Of a DNA stretch of 64,000 nucleotides, positions 1 to 10,451 are shown in pieces. Both the position numbers and the translations under genes were made by a program. How positions within the stretch are numbered: the first letter of the stretch is position 1; each line of letters opens with the position of its first letter. The notes under the pieces were generated by a model. The model saw only the letters and a program-made list of their open reading frames with translations, searched no databases and was not told where the DNA came from. Source of the DNA: Dactylorhiza incarnata (taxonomy: Eukaryota; Streptophyta; Magnoliopsida; Asparagales; Orchidaceae); assembly GCA_033032865.1 (NCBI GenBank), contig JAWHQI010000185.1, positions 3,534,001-3,598,000 of the forward strand, given 5' to 3'.

Positions 1-492
1 TTTTGTGATGATTTAGGAATTAAACATGAATTTTTCGCTCCTCGCACCCCACAACAAAATGGTGTAGTGGAGAGGAAAAATACAACCCTTCAAGAGCTAG
101 CACGCACTATGCTTTGTGAATATGGGTTACCTAAATCATTTTGGGCCGAAGTGGTTAATACTTCTTGTTATATTATTAATCGTGTCATGCTTCGTCCTAT
201 TTTAAAATTGACACCTTATGAGCTTTAGTTTAAAAGAAAACCTAATGTATCTTATTTTCATGTGTTTGGTTGTAAATGTTTCATTTTAAACACTAAAGAT
301 GCTCTAGGGAAATTTGATGAAAAATGCGATGAGGGAATTTTCATTGGTTACTCTTCAACTAGTAAGGCTTATAGAATATATAATAAAAGAACTAAAGTAG
401 TTGAAGAGTCTATATATATAATATTTGATGAGTTTGTTCCTTGTGTAGATACTAATCATACTGGAAAGGAAGATGAACCCTTCCCTCTTTAG
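1..492 (+). pseudogene. Copia-1 integrase, C-terminal half of the core (partial, stop codon)
   Basis: Frame 1 reads the end of a copia integrase core. PQQNGVVERKN (about residues 18-28) holds the catalytic Glu of the D,D-35-E triad, followed by the family segment SFWAEVVNTSCYIINR. The two Asp residues lie upstream of the window. A TAG at about 226-228 interrupts the frame after TPYEL. The frame continues through the copia FHVFGCKCF and IFIGYSSTSKAYRIYN segments to a stop at 490-492. The neighbouring acidic linker and RT are in another frame, so a frameshift lies near 485-500. Family identity is clear; function is lost. Confidence 0.85.
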
Positions 493-2237
493 AGCATGAG
501 GATGATGAATTACTTGGAGAAAAAGATGAGGAGAAAGAAGAAGAACAAGTAGAATATGTTCCTCCAAGTGTGCTACAATTTTCAAAGGATCATCCAAGGG
601 AGCTTGTGATAGGACAACTATCAAAAGGGGTAAGTACTCATTCTTCTTTACATGAGTCTTTTTCAAACCTTTGTTTTATATCCGAAATAGAAACAAAAAA
701 TGTTTCAGCCGCTTTAAATGATGAATTTTGGTTTATAGCTATGAATGATGAATTAAATCAATTTGAACATAATAAGGTTTGGAATTTAGTTGAGAGGCCA
801 TCTAATCATCTGGTTATAGGAGTCAAATGGATTTTCAAAAATAAATTAGATGGTGACTCTAGGATAACAAGGAATAAAGCAAGACTTGTTGCACAAGGTT
901 ATTCACAAATCGAAGGGGTAGATTTTGATGAAATTTTTGCACCCGTTGCTCGCCTAGAATCAATTAGAATATTTCTTGCATTTGCGAGTTTTAAAAGATT
1001 TAAATTATTTCAAATGGATGTTAAAAGTGCCTTTCTAAACGGGATTATAAAAGAAGAAGTTTATGTAGAACAACCCCCTCTCCCCCCCCCCCCCCCCGGT
1101 TTTGTGAATGAAAAATTTCCTAATCATGTGTATAAGTTAGAAAAAGCGCTTTATGGATTAAAGCAAGCGCCACGTGCTTCGTATGATAGATTGACATTAT
1201 TTTTGATAAAGCACGGTTATAAAATGGGAAGAGCGGATAATACACTCTTCTTTAAGCATGTAGATAATGATTTGATTATATTGCAAATTTATGTTTATGA
1301 TATCATTTTTGGAGACACTAATGAAGAGTTATGTAATGAAGTAATTTTAGTGATGAAAAATGAATTTGAAATGAGCTTGGTAGGAGAACTCACTTATTTT
1401 CTAGGATTTCAAATCTCAAAAAAACAAGATGGTATATTTATTTGTCAAACTAAATATGTTCATGATATTCTTAAGAGATTTGGATTTGAAAACCTAAAAC
1501 AAGCTAATATACCATTGAGTGCATCACTAAAATTAGGAAAAGATGAAGCTGGTATTTCTATTGATCAAACATTATATAGAGGAATGATAGGCTCATTGCT
1601 TTATTTAAGCTCATCTAGACCCGATATTATATTTTCAGTTTGTTTATGTGCTAGATTTCAAGCTAACCCAAAGGAATCACATTTAAAAGTGGTTAACCAT
1701 ATCTTTAGATATCTAATCAGAACATCTAGATTAGGCTTATGGTATCCTCATAACGATTGTTTTATTCTACATGGTTTGTCTGATTCGGATTATGCGGGAT
1801 GTTCATTAGATCGTAAAAGCACTAGTGGCACGTGTCATTTTATAGGCCCTTTACTTATATCATGGTCGAGTAGAAAACAAAATTATGTTGCCCTCTCCAC
1901 CATCGAGGCCGAATATATCGCACTAAGTAGTTGTTGTGCACAAGCATTATGGATGACCAAAATGTTAGAAGACTTTGGTGTTTATCTAAATAACATTGAA
2001 TTAAAGTGTGACAACAAGAGCGCTATAGATCTCACAAACAATCCCGTACATCATTCTAGATCTAAACATATAGATGTCTGACATCATTTCATTAGAGATC
2101 ATATTAAGAAGGAACATATTAAAATTAGCTTTATAGGGACGGAATCACAACTTGCCGACATTTTTACCAAACCTCCACCCGATGCACGTTTTCACATTCT
2201 TAGGTTAGAATTAGGTGTCTTAGAAATGTCACTTTGA
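493..2237 (+). pseudogene. Copia-1 reverse transcriptase-RNase H (broken)
   Basis: After an acidic linker the frame reads [11 protein letters not shown]...[34 protein letters not shown] and YGLKQAPRA, all classic copia RT blocks. The catalytic box at 1290-1301 is YVYD instead of YVDD, so one metal-binding Asp is gone. A run of about 16 C at 1083-1098 lengthens a Pro stretch in frame. RNase H follows with [29 protein letters not shown] and [12 protein letters not shown] at 2079-2081 replaces a sense codon after SKHIDV. The frame then runs to LADIFTKP and a normal end near 2237. This is a recognisable but dead pol. Confidence 0.88.
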
Positions 2238-3100
2238 CCCTTATAAAAAGCTATCAAATTAATTTATGTACTTTGATATATTTGATTCCATTTTGTTTAT
2301 CTTAAAAAAAAAATTAAAAATCAATTAAAATTTAAAAACTATTGGAAAACCAACAAAAACACACTAAAAGGCCATCATATCAACTCCATAATGTCTGATA
2401 TTTCAACTGTAAGAAGGCCTCTTTATATTACAAATGAACCATGAAAAAGATTTTTCAAAAAGTCAAATTTTATTGCCCTATCCCGGCGTTAAGAAGTTAA
2501 CACCTGGCGTTAGCTTCTATGCTCAAAAATTTTTGTGCGTGTGTTTTTATAACTGTGTTGGTATTTCATTCAAAACTTAAAAACAAAAAAACACTATAAG
2601 CTTAAATGTTGATTTCAAGGATGATTATATATATATTGCTTCAAGATTATTTATAATGTTTAATTTAAACCTTCAAGTTTCATTAAAAACATTGTTTTGA
2701 TTTAATCATACCTGCAAAATTAATTATCTTCAAATGTGCAAAGAGTTTGAGAATAGATAACATTTGTCGAAATGCTTTTACATGCCTCTATGTATGAGTA
2801 AAGTTTTTATCTTTGATAATGATTGTCTCACTTACACTTTTTGGTTAATATACATATGTTTTTAAATCTTATTTTTACATGGTTGTGTAGCATAAGAACT
2901 TATTTTGAATTTCATAAACAGTTTACCTACACAACATTGAATTCTTTCTTGAATTCTTTGATTTTCATGTACTTGTATTTAGAGAAATATGGTAAATAAA
3001 ATTCAAAACAAAATATAAAATATGTTTGCTAAACAAGTGAATTCGGAGTCCCTTGTCACTAAGTCTAAAAAGCAACAAATGAATGACAAGGATAACTCCA

Positions 3101-3161
3101 CCAAGCACTACTTGAACCTCCTGATAAGTCTTAATGAGCATTGCGAGGTTGAGCACCTTGG
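3101..3161 (+). other. Conserved stem-loop in the copia 3' noncoding region (copy 1)
   Basis: AACCTC (3115-3120) pairs with GAGGTT (3145-3150). An outer CCAAG (3101-3105) pairs with CTTGG (3157-3161). The 24-nt loop starts CTGATAAGTC and ends near GAGCATTG. Two more copies of the same loop in Copia-2 (37844-37904 and 38012-38073) keep the loop; the last has a different but self-complementary stem. That pattern argues for selection on RNA structure. Confidence 0.6.
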
Positions 3162-3973
3162 AAAGAATTGTAAAGTGTCTTGTGCAAACAAAATTTTCAC
3201 CACTTCTCTTTTAAAAAAAATCTATTGTACATTGAAATTTGTGAAAGTAAAGTTGTTTTTGTTCAATTCAAGTTATGCTCTTACATTACATAGTTTCATG
3301 TGGTTTGATTTTGACACTTGTATGCTTTATCAAAACTCACTTATTGTACACATCATTATCATTTATAATACTTCCACTCATGAGAATTGGACTTAAAGCT
3401 TACCTACATTGTTCTCTACAATCATGAGTAAATGCACTAGATAGCAACACATGATCTTTACAATGTTTATGATTACTTGAAATGCAATTTATTTTACATT
3501 GTAAACCTATCTTCCGTTGATATTATATATTCTTTCTTGCTAACTTTAAATATTCCAATTTTCAAATATATTTACAACTTGTGTATTTCAATTCAAAACA
3601 TCTACTTATTTGATTTACAATGCTTATTATGTTTTGTACTTACAAATTCTTCACGATGTTCAAATATTGCTTTCGCTGTGTTCACTTTCAAAAAGTTGCA
3701 ATTATCTCTACAGAGTGCACACAAGAATAAATTCCTACTACTCATCCCTATCTCCTTTTGATTATAACAAAAGGGGGAGAAGTGACTAACTTTAGGAAAT
3801 AACTTAGAGAAATCTTTTATTTAGGGGGAGTACATTATGACATGCATTCATGTAGGGGGAGTATCCACATAGGGGGAGTATCCACATATGGGGAGTATGC
3901 ATGAATATCACGCTTATCATATACTATAAACACTACTCTATTTCTATTTCTTATTAGTGGATTTGTTATTATC

Positions 3974-3986
3974 AAAAGGGGGAGAT
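3974..3986 (+). other. Copia-1 polypurine tract
   Basis: AAAAGGGGGAGAT lies immediately 5' of the LTR start TGTTGG. This is the expected plus-strand primer site of a copia element. Confidence 0.8.
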
Positions 3987-5268
3987 TGTTGGAGCTTATG
4001 TTCCACATCTCTTAGTTTGAGAATAACAAATCACACTATGCGTTTGATCTTGCTTGTATTTATAAGTGTGCAGGTACTATTATTAAATAACCCTATGAAC
4101 AGGATGCTGTTTGATGAGGATTCTCTGGAAAGAGAGCTAACGCCCCACATTAGTAGTTAACGCCCCGCGTTAACATCCGTCGAGAAATGAATCCGTTCAG
4201 ATGAAATGTCGTTGAGAAGGAATACATCGTGAAGCCAGAGACAATGCCAGGCGTTAGGACTTAATGCTGGGCGTTAGACATTCGACGAATGAGCTGCCTC
4301 ACGACTAAATGTGTTCGACGAAATTGAGTTCAACGAAATAAGATTTCGTTCGACGAATTTCGTTTGACGAAAATTTGTTCCACGATCTGCCACGATCCCG
4401 ATGTTTTGCATGACTTCAGCAATTGCTAGACACGATGCTTAACGCTGGCGTTAACGCTAACGGCAGGCATTAGCTCCAGTATCTATTTAAAGACCTGATT
4501 TTGTTGCTCAAAAGAGAATTCCTTCAAGCCTTCACTACAATCTTCTGAGAGAGCATTTTCATCCCCGAATTCAGAGAGAACTCCCAACACCACCATTGAG
4601 GAATAAGAGTGAGAAGGTGATTTGCAATGGTCAATTTGAAGAAGGATGCTCGCTTCAACTCCGATGATGATCAAAGCGTGTCTTCAACATCTCCTTTAGC
4701 GCTCTTCAATATAGGGAGTCTTTTATTCTGATTTTTACTTTATCTTTTCATTTACTTGTAACCGTAGTGAAATTGCCGCCTTGCGTGTGGCGACTAGGCC
4801 TTGTTTGGTTTAGGGGGAAATTCGCCGCCTTGCGCGAGGCGACTAGTTCTAGGATAGATCTAGTGGGTGGCTAGAGGCTTTTATCTGGGGATAGATAGGC
4901 TATAGCCAACCGGTCCTTGGGAGAAGGACCGGTGAAAGAACAAAGAGTGATTTTTATCTTGTCGCCTCTCTTTCAAGCGTTATTGAAATATTATCTTTGT
5001 AATTCATTTTGAAATATAATATTCATTTTCATTATCTTTGTTTTCTGGAATTGTATTTCATTTGAGATTGTGCAAGTAAAATAACTTTGCTTATTTCTGC
5101 CAAAATATTTTCTGGAGGGATAACGCCAGGTGTTAACTAGTCAATGCCAGGCATTAGCAACAATGCTAAAAAGTTTTCTGTTTCATTAAAATCTATCAGT
5201 TTATCTTAAAAACAGTAAACCCCTTATTCACCCCCCCACCCCCTCTAAGAGCGCAATCAGATACAACA
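3987..5268 (+). repeat. Copia-1 3' LTR (about 1.28 kb)
   Basis: The LTR starts TGTTGGAGC after the polypurine tract and ends ATACAACA, so it is bounded by the short inverted repeat TGTTG...CAACA. The 5' part carries palindromic words of two kinds: TAACGCC/GGCGTTA (about 4138-4172, 4250-4290, 4440-4475) and TTCGACGAA (4310-4385). Two CGCC...GGCG hairpins (near 4780 and 4825) sit in the probable transcribed part. The end has a poly-C tract and CTCTAAGAGCGC. A second TAACGCC cluster is at about 5122-5158. Confidence 0.85.
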
Positions 5269-7014
5269 GAAGGGCGGCTCGGACGAGCTCCTGGTTGTGA
5301 GCTTTTTGAACATAGACCTCCCTCTACAACTCCGTCTTGTGAGCGAGGAGTTGGTCGGCGGTCTCAGGGTCCTGTGAGAGGCAAAAGTGTTAAAAAGGAA
5401 AATGGAGAAAGGAGACAAGCAAGTTCTCGGCAGACTTACCATCCCACCCTTGAGGCTCACAAGGAGGCCATCAGAGACGACCTACTTTTCTTTTAGGTTG
5501 GCGAGCTCCTTCTACGTCTCTTGCAGCTCGCGCTTCAAGTCCTCGGAGTTCCTCTCCGTCTTGAGGTAGCGGCGACCAGCAATATGGGTGAGCTCCAGCC
5601 CGCAAAGCTGAGCTCGTGCCCACTCATAAGCGAGCGTAGGGAGGAGAGGGTGTGGAATTCCGTGGCTTCCTCCCATCCATAGAGGCCGAAGGACACGGAG
5701 AATGCCTCTCCTCCAATGGCCTCCCGCTCCACCTAGGAGGAATTGAAGGTGGAGATCGAGACCCGGTTGGAGTCTGAGTCCCACTCCCACACGAGCTCAT
5801 TGACCGCATCCTGGTGCTTGGTGCCGAGGCAGAAATTGCGGTGACCCACCGGCACGGGTGGGGTTGGCACGCGAATGGTCTCCCTAGGGGCCTCCTCGAC
5901 TCACTGGTCGGCGAGAGGGTCCGCTGGGGGTTTGGCCCTAGACGAGCTTTCAGCGAGCCCCTTCCCTTTGACGAGGGCTGGGGGCTGCTTTTTCTTCTTC
6001 TGCGGAGGGGGGTTGAGAGATGACCCACGGCTGGCGAGTGCGGGCCGCTTCTTGGAGGCGGAGGAGGTGCTGAGGGCCTCGCGACAGGCATTGGCGGCAG
6101 CGGAAGCTTGCCTCGGGCCCGGGGTGATGGGCACCATCTGCGTGTAGGAGGTGGAGAGGAAGGTGTAGCTCCCCTGCGAATGATAAAAAAAAAGATATGT
6201 TAGGAAAGTAATGAAAGAGGTTCAGGCGAGATGGAAAGTGATCACGGTTCAAACTTGCTCCGGGTGGCACGGGGCGGGGGGGGGGGGGTAGCGAGTCCAC
6301 ATTCCTCCGAAGGTAGCCGACCTCGAAGGCGGTTGACATGTACTTGAAGTGGTCGGCCTCAGGGCCGCCGAGCTTGGGGAGCGATAGGTGGACTCGCCCC
6401 ACTGAATGGACAGAAGGGGACGTTGCCGAAGGGCCCCTTGACGAACACGAACTTTTGCGCCCAGTAGTGGCTTTTGTTCATTGTCTCGTGAATTTTGGCG
6501 TGCTGGCTCACAAAGAAGGCCATCCCATCCTTGTTCACGCAAAAGTAGAATAGCTTGCGGAAGACTGGCAAGCTGACCTCGATGCGCTCCTCGCGCAGGT
6601 AGCATGAAAACCCCACCATGATTATGATGGAGTTCGAGGTCATCTGGCCCAGGATGACTCCATAGTATTTCAATAACTGGAAAATTTGCGAGAAGCAGTT
6701 AAAATGAAATCCTAAGCAAATGAGTGAAAGGAATATAAGGAGAAGGGTAGTGAGCGAGTTACCTGGCTGATCTCCGACCATAAGGGAAGTCGCAGGCCCA
6801 CGTCGAAGTAAGCCATGGAGATTGCGAGCTCATCCGAGTGGAGGTCATTGATGGCCTCGGTCTTCGCCTGATAGTGAGCAGTGAATGATTGCATGAAGTA
6901 GTTGGCCACCACCGAGTGGTACTCGCTCTCGGTTAGCGAGAAAGTAAAGAACGCATGGTCGCAAAACGTAAAGGCGCACTTGGCTCGACCCTCCGCATCA
7001 CCGTCAATGCCCAT
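5269..7014 (-). pseudogene. Transposase_28-like ('putative gypsy type transposon') multi-exon gene, truncated by Copia-1
   Basis: The minus strand reads as exons with good GT-AG borders: 7014-6763, 6676 to about 6270, 6173-5440 and 5371-5269. The first starts MGIDGDAEGRAKCAF and ends LRLPLWSEISQ. The second has LKYYGVILGQMTSNS, a cysteine/aromatic core and HYWAQKFVFVKGPFG. This order (GLRLPL, LxPN, FF core, W+FFFV-like) is what I remember of the plant Transposase_28 domain (Pfam PF04195). Later exons give a Pro/Lys-rich linker and a charged coiled-coil-like tail. TGA and TAG stops and a frameshift near 6400 show decay. The Copia-1 LTR cuts the last exon at 5268. Family call is moderate; the exon structure is well supported. 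Confidence 0.6.
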
Positions 7015-7120
7015 GGCTGCTAAAACAGAAAAAGATTACGAAAGCGAGAAGGCCAGAGCTCGCGAGAAAGAGAGAGTTTTAGAAGGTTAAATGCGATGGT
7101 TCACCATTGATGACATGCTT

Positions 7121-7127
7121 ATTTATA
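7121..7127 (-). promoter_or_regulatory. TATA box upstream of the 5269-7014 gene
   Basis: On the minus strand TATAAAT stands about 107 bp upstream of the ATG at 7014. The partner gene ending at 7600 has a TATA about 75 bp before its own ATG, so each gene may have its own core promoter. No initiator was identified. Confidence 0.4.
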
Positions 7128-7599
7128 ATAAACTCAAGGCAGCGTGGAGGAATCGAGGCGTCAGGGGTGCGAATAGCCGAATCCCACTGTTACGCGCCTG
7201 GATACTCGAACCTGCCTACCCCCGGAGAACTCGCTGTGATGCAGCAGAGATTGATCGATGTCAGGTGAAGCAAGTCCCAGGCAAGCCGCGAGAGAGGGGC
7301 GTTGAACAAAAGGGGTTAGCAAATGCGATAAAAGCAACAATCAAGAGCGAGCAATAATTAAAGAAAAATCACGCTATTTCTCAGGAGGCATTCAAAGTAA
7401 TATTATGTTTACAGGTTGCCGCATAAAAAGAAAGCGATAATGAACATGTTTCTACAAGTTTGCCAGATGAATGCGAGGAGGATCAATAGCGGATCCACTG
7501 CAATCAACCTCATCCTCGCACCACAGAGCTCGGCCGTACATGTGGATATTGATATGCGCGGACCGCTTGGAGCTTGCGCTATAGCAGCCAGAGTTAGTC
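7128..7599. other. Spacer between the two minus-strand transposon-like genes
   Basis: This stretch lies between the upstream gene's TAA (near 7600) and the TATA box of the next gene. I see no conserved coding frame, RNA gene or repeat in it. It probably holds the 3' end of the upstream gene and the upstream part of the downstream promoter. Confidence 0.35.
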
Positions 7600-8127
7600 C
7601 TCCACCCACGTGAGGTGCACCCCCGGAGAGGTGGCCTTGTGGCAGGAGTATGTCTGCAGCTTGGCGAGAACTCAGGCTAACTCATCTTCAATCGCGGCGA
7701 AGTGCTCCTTGTATGCCGCTCTGTCCTCGCGCACCCGGTTGCGCAGATCTAGCGGCATGTATCCTTGCTAATCGAGCACATCAGCGACTCGCCGCTTTAT
7801 CGCTTTAGGGTCCCCAGGGTCACCAAGGAATTCAGCGATCTTATCTGGTGAAGGCACGGGCAACATCTCCACCTCTACAACCTCCAGCTCGGTGGAGGAC
7901 TCCGGGACACCTGCGAGAAAAGATTCAGTAAGCAGTGCGAGAGGTATTTTGGGGATTTGTAACAAACCAACCTGACAGGGCAGCGACTGCTTTAGCGGGT
8001 TGCTTGCGGGAGGAGCTCGGTTTCCCCTAGAAGGCCTCAGAGTACTTTATCATAACAGATTTCCCTAGGCCAGGAACGCGAGGGAGGTTGCTCGCATCCC
8101 ATATGTTGGCGGGAGGCGAGCTGCCGG
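7600..8127 (-). pseudogene. 3' part of an unrecognised multi-exon transposon-like gene, split by the gypsy array
   Basis: Minus-strand coding sequence directly continues the exon cut at 32669. Its first part reads LPRVPGLGKSVMIKYSEAF, then a TAG, then a Lys/Ser-rich run to a donor at about 7972. An intron follows to an acceptor at about 7911. The last exon (from 7910) is acidic (ELEVVEVEMLPVPSPDK, EFLGDPGDPKAIKRRVADVL). In-frame TAG and TGA codons break an otherwise continuous frame that ends in TAA near 7600. I do not recognise the family. Its position beside the Transposase_28-like gene suggests one mobile unit. Confidence 0.5.
8123..8127. repeat. Left target-site duplication of the gypsy array (GCCGG)
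   Basis: GCCGG immediately precedes the first LTR (TGTCACAACC). The identical GCCGG follows the last LTR at 32669-32673. One duplication round the whole block means one integration event. Confidence 0.9.
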
Positions 8128-8140
8128 TGTCACAACCCGC

Positions 8141-9587
8141 ATTTTCTCAGGAATTAAGAATATCAGAGGAAGAGAAAATACGCGTCATGATGCCACGTCA
8201 TGCAGGAGACAACTGCAGACGCTCAGGCGGGATCCTATTACTTGATAATTGAAAACATGATTGCAGGATAATCATTATTTGAAATCATTTATTAGGGTTT
8301 AGAGTAAGAACTGTGTCTCTCAGTTCGTGGATCAACTAGTCCACAGAGAAGATTATATATGTAACTGCAGCGAAAAACACTTGATTTAGTTCATTTAAGG
8401 TCCTATATGCACGTGAAGGCAGGACATAAAGTAGATGATATGCACTTATCTAGGCGTAGTATAAGTATAGAAAATATCTTTAGGTGACTTTAAAACTAAG
8501 GGTTTTAGTTAAAAATGATGAGATGAAGATGAATGAAAAGCCATTTTATCACTATAATGCACCTAGTCATAAATCATTCCCAGAGAGTAAGGTATCAGAT
8601 CTAAAAGCAGTGGCATAAACTGGTAAGTAAACTATAAAGTATCAACGAGGCACAATGGGCGTCAACAAGCTGACACTAACCCATTGGCCCAAACTAGCAT
8701 GTCTGAACACAAGGAGAAGCAAACAACAACAACTACTACTACCTCGCAGCAGCGGGATAAACAGCAGCTAAAAACTCCCGAAGACTTCGGGCTACTCCAC
8801 TAACCGCTACGGCTCTGAAACCTGAGGCATTCAATAAACAAGAACGCCTCAGCAAGGGAAATGCAAGTGGCAAGAAATAAGGAAAAGACAAGCAATAAAG
8901 GCATACGGGGTACCAACCCAAGCCTGATTCACTGAAAAAGAAGCTCTGAAACAAGGAGCTAAGCAAAGCACCAAGTACAACCAAATATCATAAGTAGAAG
9001 CAAGTATAAATTAATTATCTTGTAAATTTTTCATACATGAGACTGATCAGCTCAAGTTAAACGGGTGCGGTTTCTTACCTCCGCAACCCAAAGCCTTAAA
9101 TGGTGGGGGTTTCTATTACCCTATCACCCAAACACGGCCCACAAGAACACAGGCAACGCCTGCTGATCACGTCCTTGAAATGGCCACCGTGCAAAGCTAA
9201 ATGCATATATTCATTTTAATTAAATCATTAAGACATGGGACGAAGCCGGAGAAACAATCAACAGGGATACCCTAAGAGATAGGGTCAAAGCAAGGCACAC
9301 ACCGATCAAGATGAATCACAAGCGAAACCAAAGATTTGGAAGATCACAGCAGGTTTAGAATTTTGATAGGAGGTAAATATGATCAAAGACGCAATGCAGT
9401 TATTAGCAACATCACCGCATACTGCTAACATCACAAATACTAAGAAGAAACACCCTAAGGATAGGGTCACCATGAGATAACTGCTGATCAAACGATTCAT
9501 AAGGGGAAACTCGGAGTCATTGAACCAAAAAGGAAAAGGGGTTCAATCTCGAGGGATTCACGATCAAGGACACCCAAGAGACTTGGG
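8141..9587 (-). other. Hairpin-rich R-U5 leader segment in LTR 1
   Basis: Perfect or nearly perfect short hairpins follow one another: ATTTTCTC/GAGAAAAT (8141/8172), CCCGAA/TTCGGG (8778/8787), TGAGGC/GCCTCA (8823/8846), AGCTC/GAGCT (8942/8956), GGGTGCGG with CCGCAACCC (9063/9081), CAGGC/GCCTG (9150/9158), ACCCTA/TAGGGT twice (9269/9280 and 9452/9462) and CCCAAG/CTTGGG (9573/9582). Loops are 3-24 nt. The same series is present in the other three LTRs. The first lies next to the PBS and may act like a U5 inverted repeat. Confidence 0.55.
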
Positions 9588-9837
9588 CAAAACTCCTTGT
9601 ACCCTTGTAAGAGGCACGAGGTTTCAAGAAGGAGGAGAAGTAATCAGAGGCATAACTCATGACGAATCATAAGAGTAAACTCAAACATTATCAGACCACC
9701 ACGAGTAAAAGAATTCAAGCAAAAGGGATTCAAGATCAGGAGCACCGAAGGGATACTGGCAATCATCCTGGTGCACTAGAGAGGACACAAGCTTAAAACA
9801 TGGAAATCACAACGAAATCACATGCGCACCTGGCGGG

Positions 9838-9990
9838 GTTCCAAGGGGCCGCGCCCTGGCGGGGTCTTAGGGGCAGAGCCCCTAACGGGGTCCAAGGGGC
9901 AGCGCCCCTGGCGGTGGTCTCGCTGACCGATCAGCGAACGGGGTCAAGGGGCAGAGCCCTTGCGGGGTGCGGGGCAGAGCCCCGTACAAA
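9838..9990. repeat. GC-rich inverted-repeat cluster (GGGGCAGAGCCCC) in LTR 1
   Basis: About six units alternate GCGGGG(T) with AAGGGGC-AG-GCCCC(T), each a GGGGC/GCCCC hairpin with a 2-3 nt loop. The same block is in LTR 2 (16930-17082), LTR 3 (24025-24177) and LTR 4 (31116-31268). Similar GGGGCxGxGCCCC words are, as far as I recall, common in plant LTRs. Confidence 0.7.
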
Positions 9991-10272
9991 TTTCTGAAAT
10001 CCCACCACTAGAAACTGCACAAAATCACATCAAACGTGATCTTCCAAGACGAAAACATGGAGGGCAACACCAAGGTTTCTCGAGAAATGAAAAGGGCAAG
10101 GAATCGAGGACATAACTCAAACACTAGGGAACAAAGGGCTGAGGATAAAGTTCTCGAGGACTCCATAGACAGAACAGAACCTCACGAGATATCAAAGAGT
10201 GCAGGTATGACATTTCACGAGAAATCCAGAAGAAATCAAGGAGCAGGGAATCAAAGTTCTCGAGAACGCACT

Positions 10273-10451
10273 CATGTCTCGAGAAATCTACAGCAGAGAC
10301 AATCATGTCTCGAGAAATCTAAAGGGCAGAGACAGTCATGTCTCGAGAAATCCAGAGGGCAGAGACAGTCATGTCTCGAGAAATCCAAAGGGCAGAGACA
10401 GTCATGTCTCGAGAAATCCAAAGGGCAGAGACAGTCATGTCTCAAGAAATC
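10273..10451. repeat. 33-bp tandem repeat with TCTCGAGA palindrome (LTR 1)
   Basis: Six CATGTCTCGAGAAATC boxes start at 10273, 10304, 10337, 10370, 10403 and 10436, with a first spacing of 31 bp and then 33 bp. The last box here has CTCAAG. Because 33 is a multiple of 3, several frames stay open on both strands, giving repetitive peptides that need no selection to explain them. Confidence 0.85.

Larger units (their letters stand above)
2238..3986 (+). other. Copia-1 3' noncoding region
   Basis: AT-rich sequence between the pol end and the LTR, typical of SIRE-like elements. I see no envelope-like frame; the short open frames at 3022-3396 and 3477-3761 have no recognisable motif. It contains a cluster of GGCGTTA/TTAACGCC words (about 2483-2514), a stem-loop shared with Copia-2 (3101-3161), and a series of GGGGGAG boxes (3820-3900) before the polypurine tract. 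The boxes resemble extra polypurine tracts and also occur in Copia-2 (39315-39345). Confidence 0.7.
1..5268 (+). mobile_element. Copia-1: 3' part of a SIRE/Maximus-like Ty1/copia retrotransposon
   Basis: The order integrase end, RT, RNase H, long noncoding region, polypurine tract and LTR is that of a plant Ty1/copia element. The 1.7-kb 3' noncoding region and the LTR end (poly-C, then CTCTAAGAGCGC and CAACA) are typical of the SIRE/Maximus lineage. The 5' LTR, gag, protease and most of integrase lie outside the window. The LTR ends at 5268 inside an exon of a minus-strand transposon-like gene, so this is an insertion. The right target-site copy would be GAAGG (5269-5273); its partner is off-window. 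Pol carries stops and a frameshift, so this copy cannot move by itself. Confidence 0.88.

Noticed and set aside
3022..3761. Open frames in the Copia-1 3' noncoding region as an envelope-like gene
   Set aside because: No signal peptide, coiled coil or family motif; composition is that of AT-rich noncoding DNA and the equivalent region of Copia-2 does not keep the frames.
5387..6147. Plus-strand open frames across the GC-rich region
   Set aside because: They are shadows of the minus-strand exons, which have splice borders and recognisable protein character.
10273..10451. CRISPR array
   Set aside because: The units are contiguous tandem repeats without unique spacers, in a plant LTR.
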